NCBI GenBank assembly: GCA_041398905.1
Contig: JAWKTV010000021.1
Location: forward strand, 1-64,000
DNA length: 64,000 nucleotides
Direction: 5' to 3'
Source of the DNA: JAWKTV01 sp041398905
GTDB taxonomy: Bacteria > Planctomycetota > Planctomycetia > Planctomycetales > Planctomycetaceae
This document shows positions 28,540 through 39,600 of this stretch, piece after piece; within the stretch, counting starts at the first letter, position 1; each line of letters starts with the position of its first letter. The notes beneath the pieces were generated by a model that did not search any database, had not been told where the DNA came from, and saw nothing but the letters and a program-made list of their open reading frames with translations. The position numbers and the translations under genes were made by a program.

Positions 28540-29324
28540 AGTACACGGAACTAACTGCTCCTGAACTCCGTCAGCTCGATCGCGACCAGACCCTGGTCAT
28601 CGTGCCGATCGCCGCGGTCGAGCAGCATGGCCCGCACCTCCCCACGGGCACCGACAGCATCATCTGCACCGCCCTCGCCGAAGCAATCGAGTCGCGGCTG
28701 CAGCAGCGAACTTTGCTGCTCCCCACATCCTGGCACGGTGCCAGCGCTCATCACCTGCGGTTTGGCGCGACGCTTGACTCTCCGCTGGATAACTACCTCC
28801 ACACGCTCGGCGACCTGCTCCGATCACTGCTGCGAGACGGGTTTCTCCGCATCATGTTGCTGAACGGGCACGGCGGCAACGTTGATCCGCTCCGCGTCGT
28901 ATTACGAATCGTGCAGCTCGATTTCCCCAACGCCCTGCTCGTCGGTGGCTCCTACTGGGCCGGTGCGCAAGACATCATCGAGCGAGAGCTTGAGGGAGAA
29001 CATCGCTTCGTCGGGCATGCTTGCGAGTTCGAGACATCGATGATCCTGTACCTGCGTCCCGATCTCGTACGGATGGAAGAGCTGCGCGACGCCGGGACGC
29101 TGATACCCGATCAGATCGATGGGCTGTTCGTCAGCCGCGACATGCGGCAGCGGACCTCGGCTGGCTGCACAGGCCGGCCTGACCTCGCCACGGCTGACAA
29201 AGGTCGCCGACTCTTCGAAGCAATGACCGAACGGCTCGAGGCCACCGCCGAGGGACTGCTTCGCGAACCTCGCGGCATGACGTTCGACGAATTCGTCAGC
29301 GCTGACGAAGGGGACTCCGCCTGA
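28536..29324 (+). CDS. Creatininase / creatinine amidohydrolase family protein
   Basis: A 262-residue metal-dependent amidohydrolase. The ligand motifs are in order: PIAAVEQHGPHLPTGTDS near residue 25-42, LLNGHGGN near 109, and HACEFETSM near 164. The start at 28536 overlaps the symporter stop (ATGA), so the two are translationally coupled. The family includes creatininase, formamide hydrolases of riboflavin biosynthesis in archaea and MftE peptidases; the substrate here is not determined. Coupling to a symporter suggests a small imported amide or lactam. Confidence 0.9.
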   Translation: MKYTELTAPELRQLDRDQTLVIVPIAAVEQHGPHLPTGTDSIICTALAEAIESRLQQRTLLLPTSWHGASAHHLRFGATLDSPLDNYLHTLGDLLRSLLRDGFLRIMLLNGHGGNVDPLRVVLRIVQLDFPNALLVGGSYWAGAQDIIERELEGEHRFVGHACEFETSMILYLRPDLVRMEELRDAGTLIPDQIDGLFVSRDMRQRTSAGCTGRPDLATADKGRRLFEAMTERLEATAEGLLREPRGMTFDEFVSADEGDSA

Positions 29325-29384
29325 GTCGATCGATGAACCATCACGCCCAGGTGGTCGCGCCCGCGAGCCGACGCACCCCGCGGA

Positions 29385-30422
29385 TCAAACGTTCTCAGGC
29401 AGCTTGCTGAAGATCATGCGACCCGCGCTGTTCTGCAGGACGCTGGTGACCACCGTGTCGACCTCTTCGCCCAGCATCTTGGCACCCTGGTCAACGACTA
29501 CCATCGTGCCATCGTCGAGGTAGCCGACTCCCTGCCCGGCCGACTCACCTTCCTTGATGATCTTGATGCGGACATGCTCGCCCGGAATGAAGCGGGGCTT
29601 AAGCGAGTTACTGACGTCGTTGAGGTTGACGACCGTCACCCCCTGCACGCCGGCCAGCTTGTTCAGGTTGAGATCGTTGGTGATCAGTCGACCGTTGAAC
29701 TGCTTCGAGACCTCGATCAAACGCTGGTCGACCGACTTCCCTTTGATATTGTCAGTCTCGACCACCCGGACTTCGAGCTTCGGGTTCTGCTGCAGGACCT
29801 TCAGGATGTCCAGGCCACGGCGGCCGCGACTGCGGCGCAGCTTGTCATGGCTGTCCGCGATGTCCTGCACCTCCAGCAGAATGAACTGGGGCACCAGCAG
29901 CTCCGAGTCGAGAATGTGCGTTCCCGCCAAGTCCGCGATTCGCCCGTCGATGAGCGCACTGCTGTCGACGATGAACGGCCGGCCCGCCTTCAACTCACGC
30001 GAGAACTCCACATACGGGATCACGAAGCGAAAATCGTCTTTCGTCTGCAGCATGAACGTGATGCACAAGTAAGGCATCGCCAGAAACATCAGCAGCGAGA
30101 TCGCTCCCTCGAACTTCGCTCCCTCCGGGCCAATGAAATCCCGCCCCGCGAAAACCGGGTGCAGCGCCAGTCCCATCAGGTACGACAGCAACACACCAAT
30201 CAACAAGCCGAAGTAAACCGCAGAGACGATCTCGACCGGCTTGCGCGGAATCAGCACATCCAGCAGCAGAATCAGTGAAGCCACGGTGATCATGATCGCC
30301 GCCGCCGCGACCGGGTGCTGTTTGATGACCTGCGGTGCCCCTGTGTCCGGAGCCGCCACGTAGGTCACGATCGCGCCGACCGCGATGAGAAAGTAGATCA
30401 CTCGAATGACGAACAGGAGCAT
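29385..30422 (-). CDS. PIN and TRAM domain membrane protein (YacL-like)
   Basis: A 345-residue protein with four N-terminal membrane helices (about 1-27, 38-60, 66-90, 105-128). A PIN nuclease-like domain follows (FIVDSSALIDGRIADLAGTH, with acidic residues and VDQRLIEVSKQFNGRLITND). A C-terminal TRAM domain (FIPGEHVRIKIIKEGESAGQ) is predicted to bind RNA. This matches the B. subtilis YacL architecture. It probably acts on RNA at the membrane. The ATG at 30422 is well placed. The frame is intact. Confidence 0.92.
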   Translation of the reverse strand: MLLFVIRVIYFLIAVGAIVTYVAAPDTGAPQVIKQHPVAAAAIMITVASLILLLDVLIPRKPVEIVSAVYFGLLIGVLLSYLMGLALHPVFAGRDFIGPEGAKFEGAISLLMFLAMPYLCITFMLQTKDDFRFVIPYVEFSRELKAGRPFIVDSSALIDGRIADLAGTHILDSELLVPQFILLEVQDIADSHDKLRRSRGRRGLDILKVLQQNPKLEVRVVETDNIKGKSVDQRLIEVSKQFNGRLITNDLNLNKLAGVQGVTVVNLNDVSNSLKPRFIPGEHVRIKIIKEGESAGQGVGYLDDGTMVVVDQGAKMLGEEVDTVVTSVLQNSAGRMIFSKLPENV

Positions 30423-30695
30423 CGGTGGAACCAGATGTGGCAGATTATGGCGACGGAGGAATGGTACATCGGAATGGACGCAACGGTTGCTACCGCTGCC
30501 AACACTCCAGCCAAACTCTTCCGGGAGGGGGCCCGAACAGGTGGGATCGCTGCATGCAGGTTGGACGGCGAGCGCGACTGTTCAATCCTGCCTGCTACTC
30601 CATCCTAGGCGACACCGCGCGACTTTCCACGCTCCGCCACGCATCATTCGCCATGATTGTGATGGCGTCACCACCGTGCGCACGGTCCGGCCACT

Positions 30696-31431
30696 TCAGT
30701 TCCCCGCTGGCAAGGTCAGTGTAAACCGCGTTCCCTTACCCGGCTCGCTCTCGCATTCCACCGATCCAGCATGCCTCGACGATCTTCCGCACTGTCGGCA
30801 GCCCCAGCCCGCTCCCTCCTGGCTTCGTTGAGAAGAACGCCTCGAACATCCGGCACCGGGCCTGCTCACTCACCCCGGACCGGTGTCGATGATCGTCAAC
30901 TCCACGCGGCCGTTGCTCGCGCGGGTCTGGATCTCCAACTGGCCGCCATTCACCATCGCCTGCTCGGCATTCAGCACCAGGTTCTGCAGCACCTGACGCA
31001 TTAGCAGTGGATCGAAGTCGATTGATGGCAAGTCGGACGCCAGATGCAGGCTGACATCGATACCGTGGCGTGCCGCCTGCGGGCGATACATCTCGATGAA
31101 GTCCGTCACCAGCCGCTCCCAGATCGCCACTCACCGGATGCGGCTCGCCGGCCCGGGCGAACTGCAGGAAAGCCGTCAGCACATCTTCCAGATGCACACA
31201 TTCCCGGCGGATTCGCTCGAGCTTGGTTGTCATGCGCCGAATCCGCGGATCATCGCTCTCCTCGGCATCCTCGACCAGCAAGTCAAGATTCATGCGAATC
31301 GTCGAGAGTGGATTCCGCACCTCGTGCGCCAGCCCTCCCGCGAGCTGCGCAATCTCGGCGTAGTTCTGTCGAAGCTGCGCGTTGGCGGTCGACGCAGCGT
31401 CCTGCTTCGCTGCGGGGTAACTGGCGGACAT
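30696..31431 (-). CDS. Sensor histidine kinase, soluble (three frameshifts)
   Basis: A two-component kinase of about 245 residues without a sensor or membrane domain. The H-box GGLAHEVRNPLSTIRMNLDL is near residue 33. The ATP domain has the N-box VLQNLVLNAEQAMVNGG, the G1 box IIDTGPG, and FEAFFSTKPGGSGLGLPTVR. It ends in the reading VECESEPGKGTRFTLTLPAG with the stop at 30696. Frames switch near 31135, 30878 (one G missing from GGGG) and 30765. No response regulator is adjacent. It lies 218 bases after yhaN. Confidence 0.82.
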
Positions 31432-31649
31432 CGGCGGATTCCTCGTCGGGCGTCCTCGCTAGCCGCCGAACATGCCGAACGGTGCACACGGGACCACTCG
31501 CTCGTTGTCTCACAGCATGGCCCGCGATGCAATCAATCCCGCCCGCGATCGTCGGCTTCTCGTAACCACGAGACGATTCTCGCCCACCCAGCCGCGCGGA
31601 TCGCCAATTCCCGCAGTCGCAACCTGACCGGAAATGTTCGACCAGCAGC

Positions 31650-34600
31650 TCACGACGATGCCGGAAAGAGCGACGGCCCCTCGGTACTGTCGCTCTTCGT
31701 GCGACGGCCCCGGCCCTTGCGGCCCGTTCGCAACCGCGATGCTCCCTCAGCGTCCGCATCACCAACCTCTTCCGTGACTCCCTGCAGCTCTATGATCGGC
31801 TCCCCCGGGCAGACCTGTTCCCACAGCTCCACCGTACGCCGGTGACACGACAGCAGCACCACCTGCGTCGTCGCCGAGCACTCCGCCAGTACCCGCAGTG
31901 TCTGCCTCGCCCGCGTCTCATCGAAATGATTGAGCACGTCATCCATGATGAGCGGCAACGGCTCGTGGGTCTGGCAATAGTCCATCGCGAACGCCAGCCG
32001 AATCGCCAGATACACGAGGTCGGAGCCGCCGGTGCTCAACTGGTCCGGCCGCAGCTCTTGGCCGCCGCGATCCAGCACCCGCAGGTCGCCGGCCATCGAT
32101 CCGTCCGTACCGAGTGTCCGCCGCAAGCCCACGTATTCTCCTTGCGTCATGCGACTGAGCAGTTCGCCGACGTCATCCAGCAGCTTCGGCTGGCGCTCCT
32201 TCTGAAACCGGTCGAGCGCCCGCCGCATCAGCGCATCGGTGATCGCCAACGGCCCCCATTGATGCACCAGCGCCGCCAGTTTGGCCCGACGATCCTCCAG
32301 TTGGGCCGCCAGATCTCGGGCATCGGTGCTGGTCGACAGCTTCGCGAGCTGAGAGACGATCCCCTGCAGCGAAGTGACCTCCCGCTTGTAAGTCTCTTCC
32401 AGATGCTCCAGATCCTCCGACAAAGACCGCTCCCGCGCTCGCAGATCTGCTTCGCCCGATCCAGCCAACTCCGTCCCCCGGGCCTCCCACTCCTCTCCCA
32501 GTGCCATCCGCAAATTGACCTGCAACTGACTCATTTGCTGGTCGAGCGCGGCGGCCTGTTCAAACTGAGCGACCGCGTGCGACAGCACCGCAGCGTTCGC
32601 GCAGCCGCACCGCGTCGCCAGTTCGCCCAGATCCTGATCGAGCCGGTCCATTTCGCGGCGGCGGCTATCGAGCTTCTGCTGCACCTCGCGCCGCCGCTGT
32701 GTGGCCGTGTCAAAGGCGTTCCGCGCGGTCCGGGCTTCCTCCAGCGATTCACCCAGCCGCTCCGCGCGTTCGGCCAGTGTGCCCGTACTCGACAACCCCG
32801 CTGACTGCGACAGTGCGTCGACCTCGCTGCGAATCCTTTCCAGTTCGGCCCGCTCGTTCCCCAGCCGCTCCGTGAGTCGATTCACCGCATCACGAGCCTG
32901 CGTATTGCTCGCCAACTGCGAGAGCACCTCACTCGCGCTGTCGATTCGCCAGCCGCGCGGCAAGTTGAGCGCGATCAGCCATTGCTCGAATCGAACTTTC
33001 CACTGTCCACGCCGCCGACTCGCTTCGTGCTCCTCCGGCTCCAACAGTTCGATCTCGCCAAGGGTCCGATCCAGTTGAGTACTCAGCTCCCGCCGCGACT
33101 GCTCGGCCGACCGCACCTGCAGCGCCCGCTCCTCGACCCGTTTGACAACGGCGGTTTCCGTCGGCCCCAGTCGCTCCCCGGCGAATTGCCGCAGTTCGGC
33201 CGCGCTGGTTTCGACGCGTTGCGTTAGCGCGTCAACCTGCTGCTGGGTCGACGCGAGCTGCGAGATAGCCGCGCAGTACTGCTCGCACTGACTGTGCCAA
33301 TCCAACATGGCGGCAGGGGACCGTGGGGTGATGCCGCTCAACCGCCACTCGGCGCACCAGCGTTCTTCCATCTGTTGGATCGCCGACTCGCACTCCAGCA
33401 GGTCGTCGTTGCAGAGCGCGAGCTGCTCTTCGCGCTCATCGACCTCTCGAACCATTTGCTCGCGCCGGGCGATTGCGTCAGCCTGGGAGAAGCTTTCGTC
33501 CGCCAGCCGGTCCGACTCTTGCAAGGCGGCTTCGTACAACTCGGCGAGCCTGTTCGGCCGACCGGCCGTCCATTCGTCAATCGCCGATCGATCGGCGTCG
33601 GTGACTTCACCTGCGGAGTCGAATCATGTCGTCCGAATCAACTTCCAGCCCTCGTCGCGGCGCTGGCGGGCCGCCTGCAATCGCTCCTGCAGGTCGTGCT
33701 CCGTCTGCGCGGTGTGCCGATGCAGTGCCGTCCGCTTTCGCTCGAACTGAATGCGGGCGTCATCGACCCGGCTGCGGGCTGTGTCCGCCGCCAGTCGCAG
33801 ATTCTCCAATTCCTCTCGATACTCGATGATCGTTTGTCGCAGGGGGATCGCAGCCAGCACCGACTCCGACAGCGAGGCTTCCAGTGGTCCCTCCAGCGAC
33901 TCCCGCAGCAGCGACGACGACTTCAGCAGCTCCTGTCGTTGAAACTCGGCCGACCTGACTTCTTCCACCTCACGCTGCCATCGCCGCGCCCAGTTCCACG
34001 CGGTCTCCCCAGACCTCGACTGACTCCTGCGCCGGCAACCGCTCGTGCTCCTCTCGCAGCTTGCGGAGATCACGATCGAGCTTGTCGCGCATGGTTCGCA
34101 GGTTTTCCCACTCCACTCGCCAGTCAGTGTCCTCTTTCCGCAGCGTATCGAACTCCTGCTGCAGCTTGATCGTCACCAGCGGGACTTCGTCATCACCCCA
34201 CACGCTGGCGAACTCTTCGAGCTTCACCGCGCGCCCCCGCAGGTCGCGATCGTTGTCGTCGACGCTCTGCTGCAGCGCGCGGATCCGCTCCACCTGTCGC
34301 TGCAACGCAGTTACGCGATCCGCGAAGGAGAGCAGTTCCAGCTGCGAATCGGTCAGCGGCCGCGGCTCGGCAAGCGCGTCCAGTTCGGCCTGTAACTCCG
34401 CGACGCTCGACGCCACCGGCGCACGCGACCGCTCGATGTCGCGACAGATCGCGGCCGTCTCTGGTGTGACCGCCGCCTGCAGTTCGATCAACGCGCGAGC
34501 CGCCCGCACACGCTGCAGTTCCAGCCACAACGGCCGCGCCTCGGCCATTTGCGCCCAGCCCACGCCGCTGATCCTCCAACTCTTCGCGCCGACGACGGAT

Positions 34601-35283
34601 CGTCTGGACGCGCTCGGTCAACTCGGCCTCGCTCCGCTGCAGTTCCTCGTAACGATGCGGCATGACCCGCGTCCGGTTGAGTTCTCGCTGCACCTCCTGA
34701 ATCGCGTTGATCGCGTGATTGAGCGGTGCCTTATGGGTTCGAGCGGTGAACACAACATCCATGCGACGGCCGATGTTCAGCTTCAACTCGTGGAACGCCG
34801 ACAGGTTCCCCACGCCGCCGCCAAACAGCGTCTCGCTGAGATTCGCCTCGGCGAAGCTCTTGTCCTGCTGCCCCAGCTCATGCCTCGTGATGGCGAACAG
34901 ATTCCGATAGAGGACCGCCGAGGCGCGGCTGAGTTTCTGCGCGAGCTGCTCCTCCGATTCAATCGGGCTGCCGTCGCTCCATGCGCCCGTCAACTTGTCG
35001 GGCGCCCCTTTCTGACGACGCAGCCATCCCTGCTGGTTGTCGTCCGTGACGAACATCGACTTGCAGGCGAGTGGGCCCTTCCCGCTCGCTTCGAGATAGT
35101 CACTGACACCATCCTGACGCTTGAAGCTGGAGGGAATCCAAACCACAGGCAGCGGAGCAGCCACAGCAGCGTCGTTTTTCCGCTGCCGTTCGGCCCGTAG
35201 ATCAACTGCCGGCCGGGCTGGAAAGTCAGTTCGCGGTCGCGGTGGATGCCAAAGTTCTCGATCTGCAGGTGCGTGAGTCTCAT
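31650..35283 (-). CDS. YhaN/SbcC-like AAA ATPase (multiple breaks)
   Basis: An SMC-like ATPase of about 1,210 residues. The start MRLTHLQIENFGIHRDREL leads to Walker A (YGPNGSGKTTLLWLL). Very long coiled-coil arms fill the middle. The C-terminal half holds the signature LSTGGSDLVYLAIRLA, Walker B LPLIMDDVLNHFDE and the H-loop LLSCHRRTVELWEQ. It pairs with the upstream nuclease (ATGA overlap) as a probable DNA-end-processing complex. Frameshifts occur near 35135, 34560 and 34005, and an in-frame TGA at 33624-33626. The long coiled coil keeps its character in the switched frames, supporting one original gene. Confidence 0.85.
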
Positions 35284-36545
35284 ATCGCATCATCTCCTTC
35301 CGCCAAAGCCGCCACAATCACTCCTTCCGCCTGACGCAGCCAGTCCCGCAATAGTTCCGGATCGTCGAGCCTGATCCCGGCGGCCGGCAACTCGGTACCC
35401 GCTTTCGCCTCAACCGGCTTGAGAGCTTCGACGAAGCCCGTTAGGTCCGCCTCCGGATCGTTCACCAGTCGTGCGATGTCCCGCAGCAGCTCGCCCAGCA
35501 GGTCGGAGCTTTGACGCAGTTGATCGAGATTGATCGGCGGGCGCGTCTCGATGACGATTCGCTCGATCCAGACCGATTGCAGCTCTGCCGCGAAACTCCG
35601 AATGTTACCGCAGAGACTCTCAACGACGTCCGCCGCCTGCCAGGCCCGATGGAGGCCGCACTGTCCGCGGAGCGTCATGCGGATCGCCAGCAGCCGGTCG
35701 GGCTGCTCAGCCTGCAGTTCGCGCAACCGCTGTCGCACCAGTGCATAGACGTCCTGCTCATCCTCCTCCCCCTGAAGTTCGACGTCACACGCGAGCCAGC
35801 GGACGGTGTCGAGCGGCCGGAACTCGATCGATCGCGTCACTCGATTCTCGACGGTGACCAGCAGACATCCCTTGGCTCCCGGTTCGTTGATGTGTCGCCC
35901 TTGCGTGCAGCCGGGGAACTCAATCGCCGGTTCCTCCCGAATGGTTGCCCGGCCATGCACATGCCCCAGTGCCCAGTAGTCGTAGCCCTTCAGGGTCAGC
36001 ACTTCAGGCGAGGTGGGGGCGTAGGTGTCGTGCCGGCTGCTGCCCGTCAAACTGGTGTGAAGCAGGCCAATGTTGTACGCCCCCGGGACCGGCGATGGGT
36101 ACTGCTCCGCGAGGTCGCGTGCTTCCGCCTGCGATCCGAAGCTCTGTCCATGCAGCGCCACTCCGAGCGTTTCGAGCTGAAAGGTCGTCGCCGCGCCGGC
36201 GGGGAACTCGAAGACGTTTCTGGGCCAATGCAGCTTCCTGGCCCCGAGGTTGGCCGTCAGTGAATCATGGTTGCCGCGAATCAGGTAGACGGGGATGTCC
36301 GCCTCGTTGAGCCTTTGAAACTCGACAATCGCGCGCGACCACGACTCCATGGCTGCGTCCGCGCGGTCAAACAGGTCGCCGGCGATGACCACGAAGTCAA
36401 CCTCCTCTTCGATCGCGAGATCGATCAGACGGATGAACGCATCGCGCGTCGCGTTGCGAATCCGCTCGACCGGCGCGCCGGGATGCAACTCCAGCCCCTT
36501 GAGCTGTGCGTCGAGGTGAACGTCGGCCGCGTGCAGGAACTTCAT
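35280..36545 (-). CDS. SbcD/YhaO-like exonuclease, metallophosphoesterase
   Basis: A 421-residue calcineurin-like nuclease, partner of the ATPase that follows. The start MKFLHAADVHLDAQLKGLEL at 36545 places the first metal motif DVHLD at the N-terminus. GDLFDRAD, RGNHDS, LLHTSL and ALGHVHGR follow, completing the dinuclear metal site. A C-terminal capping region of about 180 residues follows. The stop overlaps the ATPase start by ATGA. Family knowledge points to processing of DNA ends or hairpins. The frame is intact. Confidence 0.9.
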   Translation of the reverse strand: MKFLHAADVHLDAQLKGLELHPGAPVERIRNATRDAFIRLIDLAIEEEVDFVVIAGDLFDRADAAMESWSRAIVEFQRLNEADIPVYLIRGNHDSLTANLGARKLHWPRNVFEFPAGAATTFQLETLGVALHGQSFGSQAEARDLAEQYPSPVPGAYNIGLLHTSLTGSSRHDTYAPTSPEVLTLKGYDYWALGHVHGRATIREEPAIEFPGCTQGRHINEPGAKGCLLVTVENRVTRSIEFRPLDTVRWLACDVELQGEEDEQDVYALVRQRLRELQAEQPDRLLAIRMTLRGQCGLHRAWQAADVVESLCGNIRSFAAELQSVWIERIVIETRPPINLDQLRQSSDLLGELLRDIARLVNDPEADLTGFVEALKPVEAKAGTELPAAGIRLDDPELLRDWLRQAEGVIVAALAEGDDAI

Positions 36546-36630
36546 GCGCGAGTATCGAGATGGAGAAGCGGGTGAGCAGGACGCTGGTTTGGCAGACGGG
36601 AGTTGACGGAGCACCTGCCCGACTCCCGCG

Positions 36631-39600
36631 TCAGACAAACTCACGACCGAGATCATCGGCCGGCAAATCGCCGGATCCGATGGTACGTACGATGTCGATC
36701 TCGCCGCTCGCAGTCAGCAGCAGCCGCGCCGAGATCGAATCAATCGAAAGATCGTACAGTTTGGCGACGGCGCGGCTATAGAGTTGGAGCTGCTGGTGAT
36801 AAGCCAACAACCGCTCACGCCGGACTTCTTCCGGAAGTTTCGTGAACGCGTCGGTCTTGTAGTCGAGGATATCGGCCGCGATCACCTGGTCGCCCGCGGT
36901 CAGCAGCACCAGCCGGTCGATCACACCATTGACGATCGAGTCGTCGAGCCTCAGGCGAAACCGCCGCTCGCGTCGCAGTGTGAGTGCAATCTCCGCACGC
37001 AGGGCGCATCGGGCGAAGATCGGCCCAAACGGGCCATCGGGAGACAGGTTCGCTTCGCGGCTCAGCGCCGCCGCGAAAGCGGGCTCGCTCAACAATCTGT
37101 GCAACTCCCGCATTGCCGGGGTCACTTCCGGCTCGTCGATCTCCAGCAGGCGGGCGTGACGCCGCAGCACTTCGTCCGAGGGCCGCCCGTCCTCCAGCCA
37201 GCCAACCTGCTCGAACCAGGCATGGAACAGAGTCCCCCGCTGCATGGCAGCGGCGTTCTCCGGGCGGAGTATTTCCCGGAATGGCCGCGCGTTGCCGGCG
37301 TGGCGCGATGGGGCGATCTCAGGCAGCACGTCGCCAGCCGCGTCCAGCACCGGCGCAAACTCGATCCGCCAGGCGGCGTCGTTCGCGCTCGTCGCGGTCG
37401 GCTTGCGCTCCGGGTCGACGGCTCGCCCCGTCAGTTCGGGCATCGCAAGGTGCCAATCCGGATCGCCAGCGATCGTGATCCGCTGGTTCGGTTCCAGTCG
37501 CTGCCCCTCCGTCACTGCGGCGCGGATGAGGTCGGCGAAGTTGAACGTCAGCTCCTTCTCCTTCTCCTTCGAGGGGTCGATGATGAGGTGCAACGCGTGT
37601 CGGGCCCGCGTCACGGCGACATACAACACTGATAGCTGCTCTTCTACCTTGCGAGACAGATTCTGCTGGCAGACCTCCCGCCATTCATCGGGCAGCAAGG
37701 GCTGCAGCTTCTTGTTGAGGTGCCGCATCACCAGGTCCGGTGGATCTGCCGGCGAGTGTTTCCTCGTGTCAAACTTGATGGCGTTACGAGTCAAGTGTGA
37801 TTGAAGTTCCGGCAGCACAACGACATCGAATTCGAGTCCCTTCGAGCGATGGATCGTCAGCAGACGCACTCGCGCGGTCGATGGTTGGAGATCGCATTTC
37901 TCTGTGATCTGCTCGACGAACTCGCTGGGACGCAGGCTGACCAGCGCTTCGAGTTCGACCGCGAAGGTGAGCAACTGCCTGAGCCGGCTGACACCCCGTG
38001 GATCGCAATAGGGGGCCAACAGTTTCGCCCAGCGCCGCAGCCAGCCGGCGTACCCTTCGTCCAGAAGCTGTCGGCGAATCTGCGCGGCCGCTTTCTCGGC
38101 GGTCGACGGGTCGAAGTCGATCGGCCAATTCAGTGCTTCCCCCAGCGGAGAGGTCGCGACGTGGTGCCACGCCATCGAATCACCCGGATGATCGGCCAGC
38201 GTGAGCAGCGAGAGGATGATCTGCACCGCGGCGCTGTCGTCGACGTTGCTCTTCCCTTCCTCGCTGATCTCGATCCCTTCCCGTCGAAGATGCCGCGCCA
38301 TCTTCGCAATCGCCCGGTTGCTCCGCGCGAGCACGCCGATCGTCGCGCCGGGTAACTGACGATGCAGGTCCGCAACTCGGCGCGCGGCAAACTCCAACCG
38401 CTCGGGCGCATCATCCTCCTCACGATTGTCGTCGTCGTCATCGTCATCTTGGCAAGTCGACCGGCTTGTGGTCGGAATCGTGGACGAGGTCTCCAGCGTC
38501 ACCCACCCCGGGAGTTCCTCGCGAGCGGTGGAATGCGCGGGGAAGCGGTTTTGCCATGTCGCGACCCCCTCGGCGTTGTCGCCAAGGTTCGGGTGCCGCA
38601 TGAGGTTCTGGAAGATGGCGTTCACGCTCTCCATGATCGGCGGCGCTGAACGGTAGCTGTGCGCGAGTGTCTCGATCCGCATGTCGGGCAGGTCGGCGAC
38701 CGTCTCGAACAACGCCGCCTCGCCCCCCCGCCAGCCGTAGATCGCCTGCTTCTGATCGCCGACGCAGAACAAGTCCGTCTCGGGCTGCGCGGCGACGCGG
38801 CGCACGATCGACTCGAGCGCCTGCCACTGCAGCACCGACGTATCCTGAAACTCATCGAGCAGCAGATGCCCGATGGCGGAATCGAGACGAAAGTCGATCT
38901 CCTTCAATTGTCCGGACTGCCAGCCGCGCGCCAGCGCGCGGGAGACGTCAAGAAACGACAAGATGCCCCGCTCCTGCTGCAGCCGCTCCAGGATGGTGTG
39001 ATAGCGGTCCAACAGTTCCCAGGTCGCTTCGTTCTTGTCGGCGAACTGGTTGAGAACAATGCCGCGCCCATGGGCAACCAGGCGCCGGCAGGTGTGCATC
39101 AGGCCTTCACTGGGGGCCTTGCCGTAATACGTTCCCTTACCCAACACGAGCGAGTGGGCGAACCCGCCCTGAACGAACTGCTCCCAGTCTCCCGCGAGGA
39201 TTCGGTCAATGTCTGTCTGACGCGCCGACTCACATCGCTTGTCCTTTGGTAGTGCGGCCTGCAGGTAGGCGCGGATCTCGTCCGCCAGTTCCCCTGAGGA
39301 CAGGAGTGGAACTCGCGGCAACTGCCGCCACGCATGGACATCCGTCGCCAGCCAGATGTCGCGGAAATCATTGATGATTCGCAGCATCTTCTGCTGCACC
39401 GACCGTGTCGCCGACTCCCCTCTCGTCATCAGGTTGAGCAGGCGAATGACTTCGGCGTCGCCTTCCTGCAGGAAGAGTTGCTCCAGCGCGTCGGTGCGGA
39501 GCTGCGTCATCTCGATCGTGCCGCCGTCGACGATCCGCCAGCCATGCGGCAGTCCGAGTTCGAGGGCGTAGCTTTGCGCCAGTTGGATGAAGAAGCTGTC

